64,000 nucleotides of DNA from an uncultured Eubacteriales bacterium (GCA_949077035.1 CARUPR010000003.1:62001-126000); one strand, 5' to 3'; positions 18,964 to 29,048 are shown, counted from the first letter of the stretch. Numbers and translations are program-made. Notes: a model not told the origin generated them from the sequence alone.

Positions 18964-20369
18964 TAATTACCCCCCCCCACTTTATCATCATACTGGACAT
19001 TTTCAGCGTTTATTGAAGAATTATTTTCTTTTAAAATATTTTCTTCAGTTTTGAAAGCACTTTTTTCTTTTTTATTTTTTACTTTTTTAGTCTTTAATTT
19101 TTTACTTTTTTCTTTTACAACAAAATCATTTTCTTCTTTTGCAATATTATCACATTCTGCATTTAAGATAGTTTCATTTTTTTCTTTTAAAGTATTTTCT
19201 TCAGCTGAATTTAAACTTAAGTTTTCAACTTGAATTTCACCTTCTAAACTTTCCATATCAGCATTTGCTTTGGCAGTTTTAATTTTTGCCTTCTTTTTAG
19301 ATGACCTAAAAATTATATCTCTTTGCACAACAAAACTTAAAATGAATAATACTCCATCCACCAAAATCTTAGCCCAAATTTCTTGGAAGAAGCAATACTT
19401 AACAAATACGTCAACAAGCACAGCTGATAAAACCATATTAATTATCACAAGAGAAAAATACATTATAAAAAACTTTGGATTTTTTTCCTTTTGCTTAAAT
19501 ACTGTGTTTTTATTGACAAGGAAATTAAAGACAGATGAAATCACTCTTGCAAAAATTGTGCTTAAAATGATATATAAATTTTCGCTTGCCCAATTTTTTG
19601 TAATTGCAACAAACAAAGCAAAAAAACCAATATCTATTAAAAAGGAAAGGATTGATGCAATTGTATATTTAAAAAATACAGCAAACAATCTTGAAATTAT
19701 TTTAAAAGAATCCTTTATCGGATTGAAATGAGAAGACTTGTTTTCTTCAATGTATATTGTCTGAATAGGACATTCAACAATCTTAATATCCTTGTTTTTT
19801 GTCGCCAAAATCATATTCATTTCATATTCAAAACGCTCGCCAGAGATGTCCATAAATTCTTTCATGGTCTGCTTGGTAAAGGCTCTAAGCCCTGTCTGAG
19901 TATCAGAACAACTGATACCACAAAGCACTTTTAAAAGCATCCTTGTAAAGATATTTCCAAATTTGCTTCTAAAAGGCACATCTTTTTTGCCGAATTTGCG
20001 ACAGCCAAGACCCAAAGTCCTCTCTTCAACATCTTCAAATTTTTCTGCAAGCTTGACAACATCTTCAACCTTATGTTGACCATCACTATCCAGTGTTATC
20101 ACAGTCTTAAAATCATCAAAACTATTTAAAATAAAATTAAAGGCATTTTTAAGTGCTCTGCCCTTTCCTAAATTTTTAAAGTGTGTGAAAACTTTGCAAT
20201 TAAATTCATTTTCAATTTGGTCAAAATAATGCAAACATTCCTGTTTACTGCCATCATTTACCACAACTATATTATCAAATTCCTCTTTTTTTAAATCCTT
20301 AATTAAATTAATCAATTTTTCATCAGGATTTAATGAAGGAATAAGCAAAACAACCTTATTTTTATCCAT
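18963..20369 (-). CDS. GT2 glycosyltransferase fused to GtrA domain
   Basis: 468 residues in three parts. Residues about 5-225 are a GT-A family 2 domain (LLIPSLNPDEKL, VVNDGSKQ, TLDSDGQHK, and DTQTGLRAF), of the dolichyl-phosphate-sugar-synthase type. Residues about 230-355 hold four membrane helices matching GtrA, a lipid-linked-sugar flippase family. Residues about 360-468 are a long highly charged Lys/Glu/Asn tail. The predicted role is to make and flip polyprenyl-phosphate-sugar, which the coupled GT-C enzyme would use. The last codons fall in a G9 homopolymer. Confidence 0.75.
   Translation of the reverse strand: MDKNKVVLLIPSLNPDEKLINLIKDLKKEEFDNIVVVNDGSKQECLHYFDQIENEFNCKVFTHFKNLGKGRALKNAFNFILNSFDDFKTVITLDSDGQHKVEDVVKLAEKFEDVEERTLGLGCRKFGKKDVPFRSKFGNIFTRMLLKVLCGISCSDTQTGLRAFTKQTMKEFMDISGERFEYEMNMILATKNKDIKIVECPIQTIYIEENKSSHFNPIKDSFKIISRLFAVFFKYTIASILSFLIDIGFFALFVAITKNWASENLYIILSTIFARVISSVFNFLVNKNTVFKQKEKNPKFFIMYFSLVIINMVLSAVLVDVFVKYCFFQEIWAKILVDGVLFILSFVVQRDIIFRSSKKKAKIKTAKANADMESLEGEIQVENLSLNSAEENTLKEKNETILNAECDNIAKEENDFVVKEKSKKLKTKKVKNKKEKSAFKTEENILKENNSSINAENVQYDDKVGGGN
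18970..18978. repeat. Homopolymer C9 (G9 on the coding strand) at the GT2/GT-C junction
   Basis: Nine consecutive C on the plus strand, in an AT-rich region. On the coding strand it encodes the last Val-Gly-Gly-Gly of the GT2-GtrA protein, just before Asn, the stop and the overlapping start of the GT-C gene. One base gained puts a stop directly after the tract. One base lost runs past the normal stop into the GT-C gene in another frame. Confidence 0.85.
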
Positions 20370-20462
20370 TGTAACTTTCCTTTTTAGCCTAAGTGCATAT
20401 TCGCAAAAAAATTATAACAAAAATAATTAATTTTGTAAAGATAAATTTGTAAATAAATTAAT

Positions 20463-20496
20463 AAAAAATAGCATCTGAATTTTTGATGCTATTTTT
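20463..20496 (-). terminator. Terminator of the topoisomerase operon
   Basis: Minus strand AAAAATAGCATC and GATGCTATTTTTT pair around a nine-base loop, ending in a T-run. It lies about 65 bases after the subunit A stop. Confidence 0.8.
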
Positions 20497-20561
20497 ATTG
20501 TTTTGTTTAATTAAAACATTAGATAAAACCTTATAAAAATTTATTTTTTTAATTAAAACAA

Positions 20562-23051
20562 CTATTTTTCAATCAATTTGTTTATTGAAATAAAGTTTTT
20601 CTTTATTATTTCATTTCCAGAAGCTGTCCTTTCACTGTTTGGTAATTTCTTTGTTTCAAGAGGAAGTATCTTTAAGCCAAAATCAACAGCAAGGGTTATA
20701 TTTCCATCACATGAGGCAGCAAACACAACAGATTTTGCATTTTTTGCAAAACTAATATATTTAAGACCTTTTCTGTATCTTGCTGAAGTTGGGAATGCAG
20801 AAACCTTCATTTTCTTAAGATAGCCATTTTCAGTTGCCACAACAACATGAGAAAAATCAATTTGAGAGGCAAATAACACATTGTCATCCTCGTCAAGATT
20901 TATTCCTCTTACGCCACCTGAAATTCTGCCTTGTGTTGGTATATCGGTTTTTTCAAAATTAAGCGACATACCATTTCTGGTGAGCATGAGAATGGTCTTA
21001 TCTTTTTTGTCCATTTCAACTGAAAGCACTTCATCTTCTTCTGCCAGTTTGCAAACTTGATAGAATGGTTTGCTTACTATAAGTTCTTTCGCTTCACTCT
21101 TCTTGACCATGCCTTTCTTTGTCATAATCAAGATTTCGCCCTCTTCTTGAGCTTTCATGATAGCAATTGGCTGTTCATTTAATGAAATATTATTGTCAAT
21201 TGAAAGAAGTGTGTTTCCTTTATCTCTCCACTTACATTCTTTTATTTCACTTCCCTTTCTTTTTATCACATTTCCAAGAGATGTGAAAATTAAAAGAGTG
21301 TCATTTGCAGAAAAATCTTCCACCTGTTTTGGAAGGTCACTTACCACCGTGTTTTCTCCAATTGTCTTTTGCGACATTGCATAATTTTTTGTGCTGACCC
21401 TTTTCACAGTGCCTTCGGCAGAGATTGCAAAGACAAAATTTCTTGTGTCAATTTCTTCTTCATCTTTGATTTTTTCAATCTTAATATCACTGCTTGACAG
21501 GATTGATGTTTTTCGAGCCGAGTTGTATTTTCTTTTAATTTCAAGAAGCTCTTTCTTGACAATTTCATATTGAAGTTTTTTAGAGGCAAGAATGGCTTCA
21601 AATTCTTTGATTTTTGCCTTAAGTTCTTTAAGTTCTTCCTCAAGTTTATTTACCTCAAGATGAACAAGTCTTGCAAGACGCATATCCAAAATTGCCTGTG
21701 CCTGTTTTTCTGAAAGATTGAATTTATCACGCAATCTCTGTTTTGCCTCAGAGGTTGTTGAAGATTTTTTGATGATTTTGATTACTTCATCAATATTTTT
21801 AATTGCAATAAGCAAGCCTTCAACAATGTGAGCACGTTCTCTTGCTACATTGAGGTCATACTTGGTCCTTCTTATGATAATCTCTCTTTGATATTGCGCA
21901 TAATAGGAAACAATTTCAAGCAAACTGAGAAGTTTTGGCTTTCCATCTGCAATAGCAACCATATTGATACCATAGGAAACCTGCAAATTTGTTGATTTAA
22001 AAAGATATTCAAGAATTTTTTGAGGGTCTGCATCCTTTTTAAGTCTAATCACACCTCTCATACCATTTCTATCCGATTCATCTCTTATTTCAGTGATTGC
22101 AGAAAGCTTTTCTTTGTTGTTTTCTTTAAGCTCGGCAATCTTTTGAAGAAGTTGAGCCTTGTTTACCTGATATGGAATTTCTGTTATGATAAGCGAACTT
22201 TTATCGCCATTTTTTTCAATTCCAACCTTAGCACGAATCAAAATCTTACCTTTGCCGGTTTTGTAAGCCTGCTCAAGTCCTCCGTCTGGTGATATTATGA
22301 TACCGCCTGAAGGAAAATCAGGCGCTTTGATTATCTTCATAAGTTCTTCTGGCTTGATGTTTGGATTGTTGATATAAGCAACAACACCATCAATGGTTTC
22401 ACCAACATTATGAGGCGGAATATTTGTTGCAACACCAACCGCGATACCATATGCACCATTTATAAGAAGATTTGGAAATCTTCCTGGAAGCATGTCAGGC
22501 TCTTTAAGAGAATCATCAAAGTTTAAACTCCATCTGACGGTATCCTTTTCAAGGTCACGCATGATTTCCATGGCAAGTGGTGTAAGTTTTGCCTCTGTAT
22601 ATCTCATCGCAGCAGGACTATCACCATCAACAGAACCAAAGTTTCCATGGCCGTCAACAAGTGGAGCTCTCAAAACCCATTCTTGAGCCATACGACACAT
22701 AGCATCATAGACAGAAGAGTCGCCATGCGGATGATATTTACCAAGACAGTCACCCACAATTCTTGCAGATTTTCTGTAAGGCTTATCAGGAGTTACGCCA
22801 AGTTCCATCATCGCATATAAGATTCTACGCTGAACAGGCTTAAGCCCATCTTCAACACGTGGCAATGCTCTATCCATAACAACGTGTTCGGTATAAGGTA
22901 TCATTGATTCATGAATGACATCACTCATGTTTTTATAAATAATTCCGCCACCATCATTTTTACCATAGGAAGAAATGGTATTATCTGCTTGAGCTTGATT
23001 ATCTGGCTCGATATCCATTCTTGCTTGTTCAAAATTTTCTTCGTTTTGCAT
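20562..23051 (-). CDS. Type IIA DNA topoisomerase subunit A (topo IV ParC / GyrA family)
   Basis: ATG 23051 follows TTAGGAGC; the longer frame to 23084 lacks a ribosome binding site. About 829 residues. The breakage-reunion domain has [38 protein letters not shown] (quinolone-resistance region) and [10 protein letters not shown] with the catalytic Tyr. A coiled-coil gate (about 400-480) precedes a beta-pinwheel C-terminal domain. The canonical GyrA box (Q-R-R-G-G-x-G) is not visible: the equivalent place reads [13 protein letters not shown]. The protein may therefore be topoisomerase IV-like and not supercoil DNA. Confidence 0.85.
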   Translation of the reverse strand: MQNEENFEQARMDIEPDNQAQADNTISSYGKNDGGGIIYKNMSDVIHESMIPYTEHVVMDRALPRVEDGLKPVQRRILYAMMELGVTPDKPYRKSARIVGDCLGKYHPHGDSSVYDAMCRMAQEWVLRAPLVDGHGNFGSVDGDSPAAMRYTEAKLTPLAMEIMRDLEKDTVRWSLNFDDSLKEPDMLPGRFPNLLINGAYGIAVGVATNIPPHNVGETIDGVVAYINNPNIKPEELMKIIKAPDFPSGGIIISPDGGLEQAYKTGKGKILIRAKVGIEKNGDKSSLIITEIPYQVNKAQLLQKIAELKENNKEKLSAITEIRDESDRNGMRGVIRLKKDADPQKILEYLFKSTNLQVSYGINMVAIADGKPKLLSLLEIVSYYAQYQREIIIRRTKYDLNVARERAHIVEGLLIAIKNIDEVIKIIKKSSTTSEAKQRLRDKFNLSEKQAQAILDMRLARLVHLEVNKLEEELKELKAKIKEFEAILASKKLQYEIVKKELLEIKRKYNSARKTSILSSSDIKIEKIKDEEEIDTRNFVFAISAEGTVKRVSTKNYAMSQKTIGENTVVSDLPKQVEDFSANDTLLIFTSLGNVIKRKGSEIKECKWRDKGNTLLSIDNNISLNEQPIAIMKAQEEGEILIMTKKGMVKKSEAKELIVSKPFYQVCKLAEEDEVLSVEMDKKDKTILMLTRNGMSLNFEKTDIPTQGRISGGVRGINLDEDDNVLFASQIDFSHVVVATENGYLKKMKVSAFPTSARYRKGLKYISFAKNAKSVVFAASCDGNITLAVDFGLKILPLETKKLPNSERTASGNEIIKKNFISINKLIEK

Positions 23052-23252
23052 TTTTGCTCCTAATATCATGTTATAGTCAAACAAATTGTTTAAAAATTTA
23101 TTATAAAAAATTGAATGTTTATTTGTTTTTAAATAAATAAGTTTATTGTGTTTTGATAAAAACCATTTTCTATTTTAAAAAACTTTTCTAAAATTTACCA
23201 TTTCAAACTTTTTATTTTTAATTATTTTGTTTAATTATTTTGTTTTAATTAA

Positions 23253-25205
23253 TTACATCTTTTTATAATTTTTGAAGAATTCATCTTCACGGTCAAAGTT
23301 TGCATGTTTGTTGATATATTTCTTTCTTGCATCAATATCATCACCCATCAAAGTGGTAACCATCTTTTCAGCTTCTGCAGCATCATCAATTGTCACCTGA
23401 ATAAGATTTCTTTTTTCAGGGTCAAGAGTGGTGTCCCAAAGCTGCTCTGCATTCATTTCACCAAGACCTTTATATCTTTGAAGCCCATAATTTCTACCCG
23501 CTCTTGCAATAGCTTCAGGAAGCTCCAAATCAGAATAAACATATTCGGTATAATCTTTTTTATAGATTTTATAAAGTGGTGGTAAACCAATATACACATG
23601 GCCATCATTGATAAGCGACCTCATATATCTATAGAAGAATGTCAAAAGGATAGCTCTGATATGTGCACCATCTTGGTCGGCATCGCTTAGGATTATGACC
23701 TTGTTGTATCTAAGAGAACTTAAATCCATGTCATCACCAATCCCGGCATTAAGTGCTGATATGATTGTCCTTATTTCTTCATTTGCAAGCACTTGGTCAA
23801 TTCTCTTCTTCTCGGCATTTAAAGGTTTTCCTCTAAGCGGAAGTATTGCTTGAAAACGTCTATCTCTGCCCTGTTTTGCTGTTCCACCCGCAGAATCTCC
23901 TTCCACGATAAAAAGTTCGCATTGTTCACTTTTTTTAGATGAAGCAGCCGCAAGCTTGCCTACAAGGTTGAAATTTTCAGCATTGTTCTTTGCCCTTGCA
24001 AGTTCTTTTGCCTTTTTGGCACTTTCTCTCACCTTGGCAGCACCTTTTGCTTTACCAATGATAATCTCTCCAATAGACAGCTGTTTCTTCTCACTAAATA
24101 TTCTAGTAAGCTCTTTGGTAGTAAGGCTTTCAACAAGCGTCTTTGCTTCAGGATTTCCTAGTTTAGTTTTTGTCTGACCTTCAAACTGAACATTTGTCAT
24201 TTTGATGCTTAATACAACCGTCAAGCCTTCTCTAAAATCCTCACCTAAAAAGTTGTTTTCCTTTTCTTTAAGGAAATTGTTTGTCCTTGCAAAATCATTC
24301 ATAACCTTTGTATAGGCAGACTTAAAACCTGTTTCATGAGTTCCGCCCTCAATGGTAGGAATATTGTTTACAAAAGAGAAAGAATTGTCTGTATAACTAT
24401 CAGTATAGATAAAGGCAACTTCAAGGTCAAAATTTTTCTCTTCTGCATGAAAATATATAGGTTTTGAAAACAGCTTACTTTTGCCCTCAACAAGATATTC
24501 AGCAAAGTCAGCAATTCCACCATCATAATGATAACTTTCCTCTCTATTTTCAATTAGGTCAATAAGTTGAATTTTAAGACCTTTATTTAAAAAGGCAAGC
24601 TCTCTAGCACGAGTGCAGATTGTATCAAAATTAAATTTTAAATTTCCAAACATGGCACTATCAGGCAAAAAGGTCACCATTGTTCCACTCTTTTTGGTTT
24701 TACCAACAAGTTTTAATGGCTCTTTTGCAATTCCGCTGTGCATCTTGCCCTTTTCATCCTCATAAGAATGAAAGCCAACAAAATATTCTTTGCCATCCTT
24801 ATAAACAGTGACATTACACCATTTAGAAAGTGCATTGGTTACCGAAGCACCAACGCCATGCAAACCACCAGAAAATTTATAGTTGTCATTATTAAACTTT
24901 CCGCCTGCGTGCAAGGTTGTATAAACAACTTCAACACCCGATTTATGAAGTGTTGGATGCATGTCCACCGGAATACCACGACCATTGTCCTCTACAGTCG
25001 CAGAGCCATCGGTATTTAAAGTTATTTTTATAGTGTCACCATGACCATTGGAAATTTCATCAATAGCGTTGTCCACAATTTCCCATAAAAGATGATGCAT
25101 ACCCTTGCTGCCAGTTGTCCCGATATACATACCAGGTCTAAGCCTAACCGCATCAAGCCCTTCAAGCACAACTATATCTTTCGCATTATAATCCTTCTCT
25201 TCCAT
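23253..25205 (-). CDS. Type IIA DNA topoisomerase subunit B (topo IV ParE / GyrB family)
   Basis: About 650 residues from ATG 25205, behind TTTAGGAGTATT; the frame extends to 25229 without a better site. The GHKL ATPase domain shows EIVDNAIDEISNGHGD, DNGRGIPVDMHP and GGLHGVGASVTNALS. The transducer and TOPRIM domains follow: LFIVEGDSAGGTAKQGRDR with the catalytic Glu, and ILSDADQDGAHI with the metal-binding Asp residues. RYKGLGEMNAEQLWDTT closes the protein. Its partner is the subunit A gene 200 bases downstream. Confidence 0.88.
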   Translation of the reverse strand: MEEKDYNAKDIVVLEGLDAVRLRPGMYIGTTGSKGMHHLLWEIVDNAIDEISNGHGDTIKITLNTDGSATVEDNGRGIPVDMHPTLHKSGVEVVYTTLHAGGKFNNDNYKFSGGLHGVGASVTNALSKWCNVTVYKDGKEYFVGFHSYEDEKGKMHSGIAKEPLKLVGKTKKSGTMVTFLPDSAMFGNLKFNFDTICTRARELAFLNKGLKIQLIDLIENREESYHYDGGIADFAEYLVEGKSKLFSKPIYFHAEEKNFDLEVAFIYTDSYTDNSFSFVNNIPTIEGGTHETGFKSAYTKVMNDFARTNNFLKEKENNFLGEDFREGLTVVLSIKMTNVQFEGQTKTKLGNPEAKTLVESLTTKELTRIFSEKKQLSIGEIIIGKAKGAAKVRESAKKAKELARAKNNAENFNLVGKLAAASSKKSEQCELFIVEGDSAGGTAKQGRDRRFQAILPLRGKPLNAEKKRIDQVLANEEIRTIISALNAGIGDDMDLSSLRYNKVIILSDADQDGAHIRAILLTFFYRYMRSLINDGHVYIGLPPLYKIYKKDYTEYVYSDLELPEAIARAGRNYGLQRYKGLGEMNAEQLWDTTLDPEKRNLIQVTIDDAAEAEKMVTTLMGDDIDARKKYINKHANFDREDEFFKNYKKM

Positions 25206-25378
25206 AATACTCCTAAACATAAAAATCAAGTAGCGCTTTAAGCATCAATTCATCCTCAATAATATAAAAAGGAAGGCCTATAAGCACCGCTCTTTTTCTT
25301 TTTTAAAATAAATTCAATATAATTATATCATACTTTTTTTGTTTAAACAATTATTTTTTTTCTTTTTCTTGCAGATTT

Positions 25379-25385
25379 TGTCGAA
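25379..25385 (+). promoter_or_regulatory. Candidate 0A-box (TGTCGAA)
   Basis: TGTCGAA in the context TTTTGTCGAAAA, an exact match to the Spo0A recognition core, between divergent topoisomerase B and murG. A gene for a Spo0A-type DNA-binding domain is at 51106. The match could be chance. Confidence 0.3.
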
Positions 25386-25488
25386 AATTTTAAAGATAAA
25401 TAAAATAATAAATTTATATTTATACATAAAACTGCATAATTATTTGTTAAATAATTTATAATATAAAAACATATACTATATTATCTGA

Positions 25489-25587
25489 AGTTTTGCCAAA
25501 CAGCCAGAACGGGATATTTAAAGCAAAACTGATGTTTATTTAATCTATGATGTCACAAATTATTGTGAGTTTTGTGAAAACAAAACC
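25489..25587 (+). promoter_or_regulatory. Structured 5' leader of murG
   Basis: Upstream of murG three hairpins can form. AGTTTTGC (25489-25496) pairs with GCAAAACT (25523-25530). CACAA pairs with TTGTG near 25552-25566. GTTTTGT pairs with ACAAAAC near 25569-25587. No T-run follows, so these are not simple terminators. I do not recognise a known riboswitch class. Confidence 0.35.
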
Positions 25588-25637
25588 AAAATTTAAATGT
25601 TTAAATTTTGTCATCGATTTTTAATAGTGAGGTTGAA

Positions 25638-26717
25638 ATGAGCGATATACTTACAGTTTCAAGAAAGAAAAGGATAGTGCTTACTGGCGGTGGAACTGCC
25701 GGCCATGTTTACCCTGCACTTGCATTAAAAGAAAGAATAGAAGGCGAATATGACATTCACTACATTGGCGGCAAAGGAATGGAAAAGGATATTGTATCAA
25801 AAGAGAGGGATATCACCTATCATGAAATTGATGCTGTAAAACTTCAAAGAAAATTGACTGCAAAAAATCTTTTAATTCCGTTTAAACTTGTCTCTTCAAT
25901 AAGGTATGCCAAAAAGATTTTAAAGACAATAAAGCCAAATGTGATTTTTTCAAAAGGCGGCTTTGTTGCCCTGCCTGTTGTTATTGCTGGCAGAAAACTT
26001 GGTATACCTATTGTAAGTCATGAAAGCGACCTATCAATGGGACTTGCCAACAAGATTATTTTTCGCTATTGCGACTTTATGTGCTGTGCCTTTCCTTCCA
26101 CCTGCAAAGGCAAAGATAAGATGATTTACAGCGGTCAGCCAATAAGAAAAAAGGTGCTAAGTGGCAATAAATACAATCTGTCTTTTCTGCCAAAACTTGA
26201 CAAAAACAAACCAAACTTGCTGGTGGTGGGCGGCTCAAGTGGTGCCAAATTTATTAATGATAAAGTGGAAGATAATCTTGAAGATTTGTTGAAAATTTTT
26301 AATGTGATTCACATCACCGGCAAAGGAAAAAACAATAAAACGCAAAATCGAATAAATGGATATATTCAGGTGGATTACGCAGAAAATATGGGCGACTATT
26401 TAGCTGTTGCCGATTATATAGTTTCAAGAGCTGGCTCGGGCGCAATCAATGAATTTCTTGCACTAAAAAAGCCTATGCTTCTCATCCCACTTTCAAAAAG
26501 TTGTTCTCGCGGCGACCAGATAGAAAATGCAAAATTATTTCAATCTATGGGTTATTGCGAGATGTTGGAAGAGGAAGAGTTTAATGAAAAGATGTTTTTA
26601 GAAAAACTTAATAATTTAATTAAAAATGACAAAAAATTTAAGGAAAACATGCAAAAAAATGCAAATTTTGATGCTTGTGATAAAATTATTGCAATAATTA
26701 AAAAAATAGAGAGATAA
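25638..26717 (+). CDS. murG: UDP-GlcNAc:lipid I N-acetylglucosaminyltransferase MurG
   Basis: I start at ATG 25638, behind GTGAGGTTGAA; the frame is open back to 25608. 359 residues. The GT-B fold shows RIVLTGGGTAGHVYPALAL at the N-terminus, IFSKGGFVALPVVIAG, ESDLSMGLANK and, for UDP-GlcNAc binding, VSRAGSGAINEFLALKKP and SCSRGDQIENA. It makes lipid II on the cytoplasmic face of the membrane. The form with S-R-G-D-Q is common as a second Firmicutes MurG. It lies alone, not in a division cluster, with its own terminator. Confidence 0.88.
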   Translation: MSDILTVSRKKRIVLTGGGTAGHVYPALALKERIEGEYDIHYIGGKGMEKDIVSKERDITYHEIDAVKLQRKLTAKNLLIPFKLVSSIRYAKKILKTIKPNVIFSKGGFVALPVVIAGRKLGIPIVSHESDLSMGLANKIIFRYCDFMCCAFPSTCKGKDKMIYSGQPIRKKVLSGNKYNLSFLPKLDKNKPNLLVVGGSSGAKFINDKVEDNLEDLLKIFNVIHITGKGKNNKTQNRINGYIQVDYAENMGDYLAVADYIVSRAGSGAINEFLALKKPMLLIPLSKSCSRGDQIENAKLFQSMGYCEMLEEEEFNEKMFLEKLNNLIKNDKKFKENMQKNANFDACDKIIAIIKKIER

Positions 26718-26747
26718 ATTCAATACGAGTTTATCTCTTCCTTTTTT
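26710..26747 (+). terminator. Terminator of murG
   Basis: AGAGATAAA pairs with TTTATCTCT around an eleven-base loop, followed by TCCTTTTTT. The stem begins inside the murG stop region. Confidence 0.85.
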
Positions 26748-26866
26748 ATTAATCATTACATATTTTTAATTTATTCTTAAAAAAATTTTATAACTTTTTA
26801 TTTCTTCTTTTTTAATAATTTAAACATTATTTTAGTTTATTTTTAAATAATTATTATCTATTTCTA

Positions 26867-28021
26867 TCAATATTGTCTATATTTTATTTTATTAAGATTT
26901 GGAAAACCAAACCCCTCTAAATTTCTGTTTAATGTAATAGGAGTGCATGAAGAAAGTATCATTCTCTTCACTTCCACCGGTTTTAAATTTGGATTATTTT
27001 CAATCAAAAGACTGCACATTCCCGCAATCATTGGTGTTGCAACAGAGGTGCCGCTTAGCTTGGTATAACAGTTTCCTAGGCCGCAGGAAGAAATATCCAC
27101 CGATGGTGCAACAAGGTCTGGCTTATATCTTGAAAAGGCAGGCCCACGTGAAGAAAATTGAGCAATCTCAAAAAAGCTTGGATTAATCTCTTCTTCTTCA
27201 ATGCGATTGTCATTAAATCCACCAACAGTTATAATTTGACTGGAAACTCCAGGACTTTTTATTGTTTGATATTCTGGTCCACTATTTCCAGCCGCAGCAA
27301 CAACCACAACACCTTCCTGCCATAAAGCTTCTGCCCCATTCATTATAGGGTCATTATAACCAAGTGCTTCACTGCCAAAACTCATGCACACAACCCGAAT
27401 ATCATATTTTTTATGGTTGTCATAAATCCATTCCATGGCATTTAAAATTTTATCGGCAGAAGCCTCACCATGCTTATTTAAAGCCTTTAAAGAAATTATC
27501 TTCGATTGTGGTGCTATTCCACAATATTTACCACAAGAAATGGCACCATTGCCGCTGCAAACCCCGGCAACAAAAGTGCCATGACCATTATCATCATAAC
27601 ATCTTTCTTTGCCATCAACAAAATCTTTAAAGGCAACAATCCTCTTTTTGCCCATACAGAAATCTGAATGTTCTTCAATTCCAGTATCAATAAAAGCTAT
27701 GGTGACACCCTTTCCGCTTAGATTTTGATTATCAATTCCAAGCACCTTTTTGGCGACATCCATAAGAGCAGTTGCCTTGCTGACAGAAGAAACAAATTTC
27801 ACCTGTGACATATTTGAAAGCTGTTCTATCTGCCTTCTATCTGCAAGCACGCGAAAAGAATTTATGAATAAATATTCATTTAAAATTTTAATGTTTTTAT
27901 GTATAAGTATATTTTTTGTCCTCTCATAATCAAATGAATGGACAATGCATTCCCACCTTTTACCTTCTTCAAGCATAGACGCATTGGAAAAAAGTGTTTT
28001 ATCAATTTTTCTTAAATTCAT
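26867..28021 (-). CDS. Subtilisin-like serine protease without signal peptide
   Basis: 384 residues of the S8 family. The catalytic triad is visible: Asp in AFIDTGIEEHSDF (about 130), His in DDNGHGTFVAGVC (about 165) and Ser in LSGTSVATPMIAG (about 335), with the oxyanion Asn in VVAAAGNSGPEY. Residues 15-95 resemble an I9 inhibitor-like prodomain. There is no signal peptide, so the enzyme may act inside the cell or leave by a non-Sec route. It overlaps the upstream 89-residue gene by ATGA and is therefore coupled to it. Confidence 0.9.
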   Translation of the reverse strand: MNLRKIDKTLFSNASMLEEGKRWECIVHSFDYERTKNILIHKNIKILNEYLFINSFRVLADRRQIEQLSNMSQVKFVSSVSKATALMDVAKKVLGIDNQNLSGKGVTIAFIDTGIEEHSDFCMGKKRIVAFKDFVDGKERCYDDNGHGTFVAGVCSGNGAISCGKYCGIAPQSKIISLKALNKHGEASADKILNAMEWIYDNHKKYDIRVVCMSFGSEALGYNDPIMNGAEALWQEGVVVVAAAGNSGPEYQTIKSPGVSSQIITVGGFNDNRIEEEEINPSFFEIAQFSSRGPAFSRYKPDLVAPSVDISSCGLGNCYTKLSGTSVATPMIAGMCSLLIENNPNLKPVEVKRMILSSCTPITLNRNLEGFGFPNLNKIKYRQY

Positions 28022-28287
28022 TTTAAAGTTTCTAAAATCCTTTTAATATTTTGATAATCAGCTTCTGGCAATGAACCTCTTAAACCTTCAACCATGCTTA
28101 TAAGCGAAGGATAATCAAAAGTTCCTGCACTCTTCTGCCTGGCAACCTCTTGATAAAGCTGGGCATTAAGCTGGTTTCTATCCATATTTTGAAACTGGTC
28201 ATACTTATTTCTAAGTTCTTCCTCTTGCGATTTATTTTGGTTTCCTTTATTTTCATAATTAGGTTGAAATTCTGATAATCTTGACAT
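28018..28287 (-). CDS. Small hydrophilic protein coupled to the subtilase
   Basis: 89 residues; not recognised. The first ~40 residues are polar and probably disordered (Gln, Asn, Lys). The rest is helical: NQLNAQLYQEVARQKSAGTF and then LRGSLPEADYQNIKRILETL. No membrane segment or signal is present. GAGGAGAG lies before ATG 28287. The ATGA overlap with the protease suggests a partner, substrate or inhibitor, which is inference only. Confidence 0.65.
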   Translation of the reverse strand: MSRLSEFQPNYENKGNQNKSQEEELRNKYDQFQNMDRNQLNAQLYQEVARQKSAGTFDYPSLISMVEGLRGSLPEADYQNIKRILETLK

Positions 28288-28379
28288 ATTCTCTCCTCAT
28301 TGCATTATATGAAAATCTTATTTAAAACTATACAACTTTTTTTAGTCAACATTTACCATGCCTTTGAATATATAAAAAT

Positions 28380-29048
28380 ATGGATAACTCTATTTTAGAA
28401 CTTTTTAAACTTATGGGAGGTTTTGGAAATCAAAACCCTCTTTCTCAAATGTTTGGTGGTCAAAACTTTGCAAACTCAAACTTTGGACAAAACCGAAACA
28501 ACACTTTTGGCCAAAATTTTTCTGCCAACCCAAATTTTTCACAAAATAACTTTGCCAATAATCAAAATTTCGGTCAATTTCAAAATCAAAGTTCCAATCA
28601 ATATCAAAACAATTATCAGAATCAAAACAATAATCTAAACAATAGCCAAAATAATAGTCAAAACCAAAACAACCAATATAATAATTCAAGATTTTATTAT
28701 CCCAGCGAAGCCTATGAAAATATAAATCAACATCAAGAACAATTCAGCAATTCAAATTTCAACCAACAAAGCAATTATTCTCAAGATGCAAATCAAGGCA
28801 ACAATTTCAACAACACAAATTTTTCTCAAAATACTTCGCCTAATCCATTTGCCAATTTATTCAATCAATCGCAAGATGGTATGTTGCCATTTCTTATGTC
28901 TATGATGGGAAAAGGAGGAAATCCTCTTGCTGAAATGTTTTCAAAAGTCCAATCAGCCAGCGAAAATACAAAAACTGAAAATAAAGAGGAAAATATAAAA
29001 GAAAAAGAGGAAGAAATAATATCAACAAGCGATGAAATTTTATTATAA
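28380..29048 (+). CDS. Gln/Asn-rich low-complexity protein
   Basis: 222 residues. Residues about 20-165 are dominated by Asn, Gln, Phe and Ser in near-repeats such as NFGQNRNNTFGQNF and NQFQ-type units, a prion-like composition. A short conserved-looking helical stretch follows (DGMLPFLMSMMGKGGNPLAE, about 172-191), then an acidic/basic charged tail. There is no signal peptide. No ribosome binding site is obvious; TATAAA lies at 28371-28376, so a leaderless message is possible. It is divergent from the 89-residue gene and the subtilase, with 92 bases between. Confidence 0.7.
   Translation: MDNSILELFKLMGGFGNQNPLSQMFGGQNFANSNFGQNRNNTFGQNFSANPNFSQNNFANNQNFGQFQNQSSNQYQNNYQNQNNNLNNSQNNSQNQNNQYNNSRFYYPSEAYENINQHQEQFSNSNFNQQSNYSQDANQGNNFNNTNFSQNTSPNPFANLFNQSQDGMLPFLMSMMGKGGNPLAEMFSKVQSASENTKTENKEENIKEKEEEIISTSDEILL

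Noticed and set aside
28423..28689. Overlapping frames in both strands at the Gln/Asn-rich gene
   Set aside because: Low-complexity AT-rich sequence keeps several frames open; only the 28380 frame ends sensibly before a terminator.
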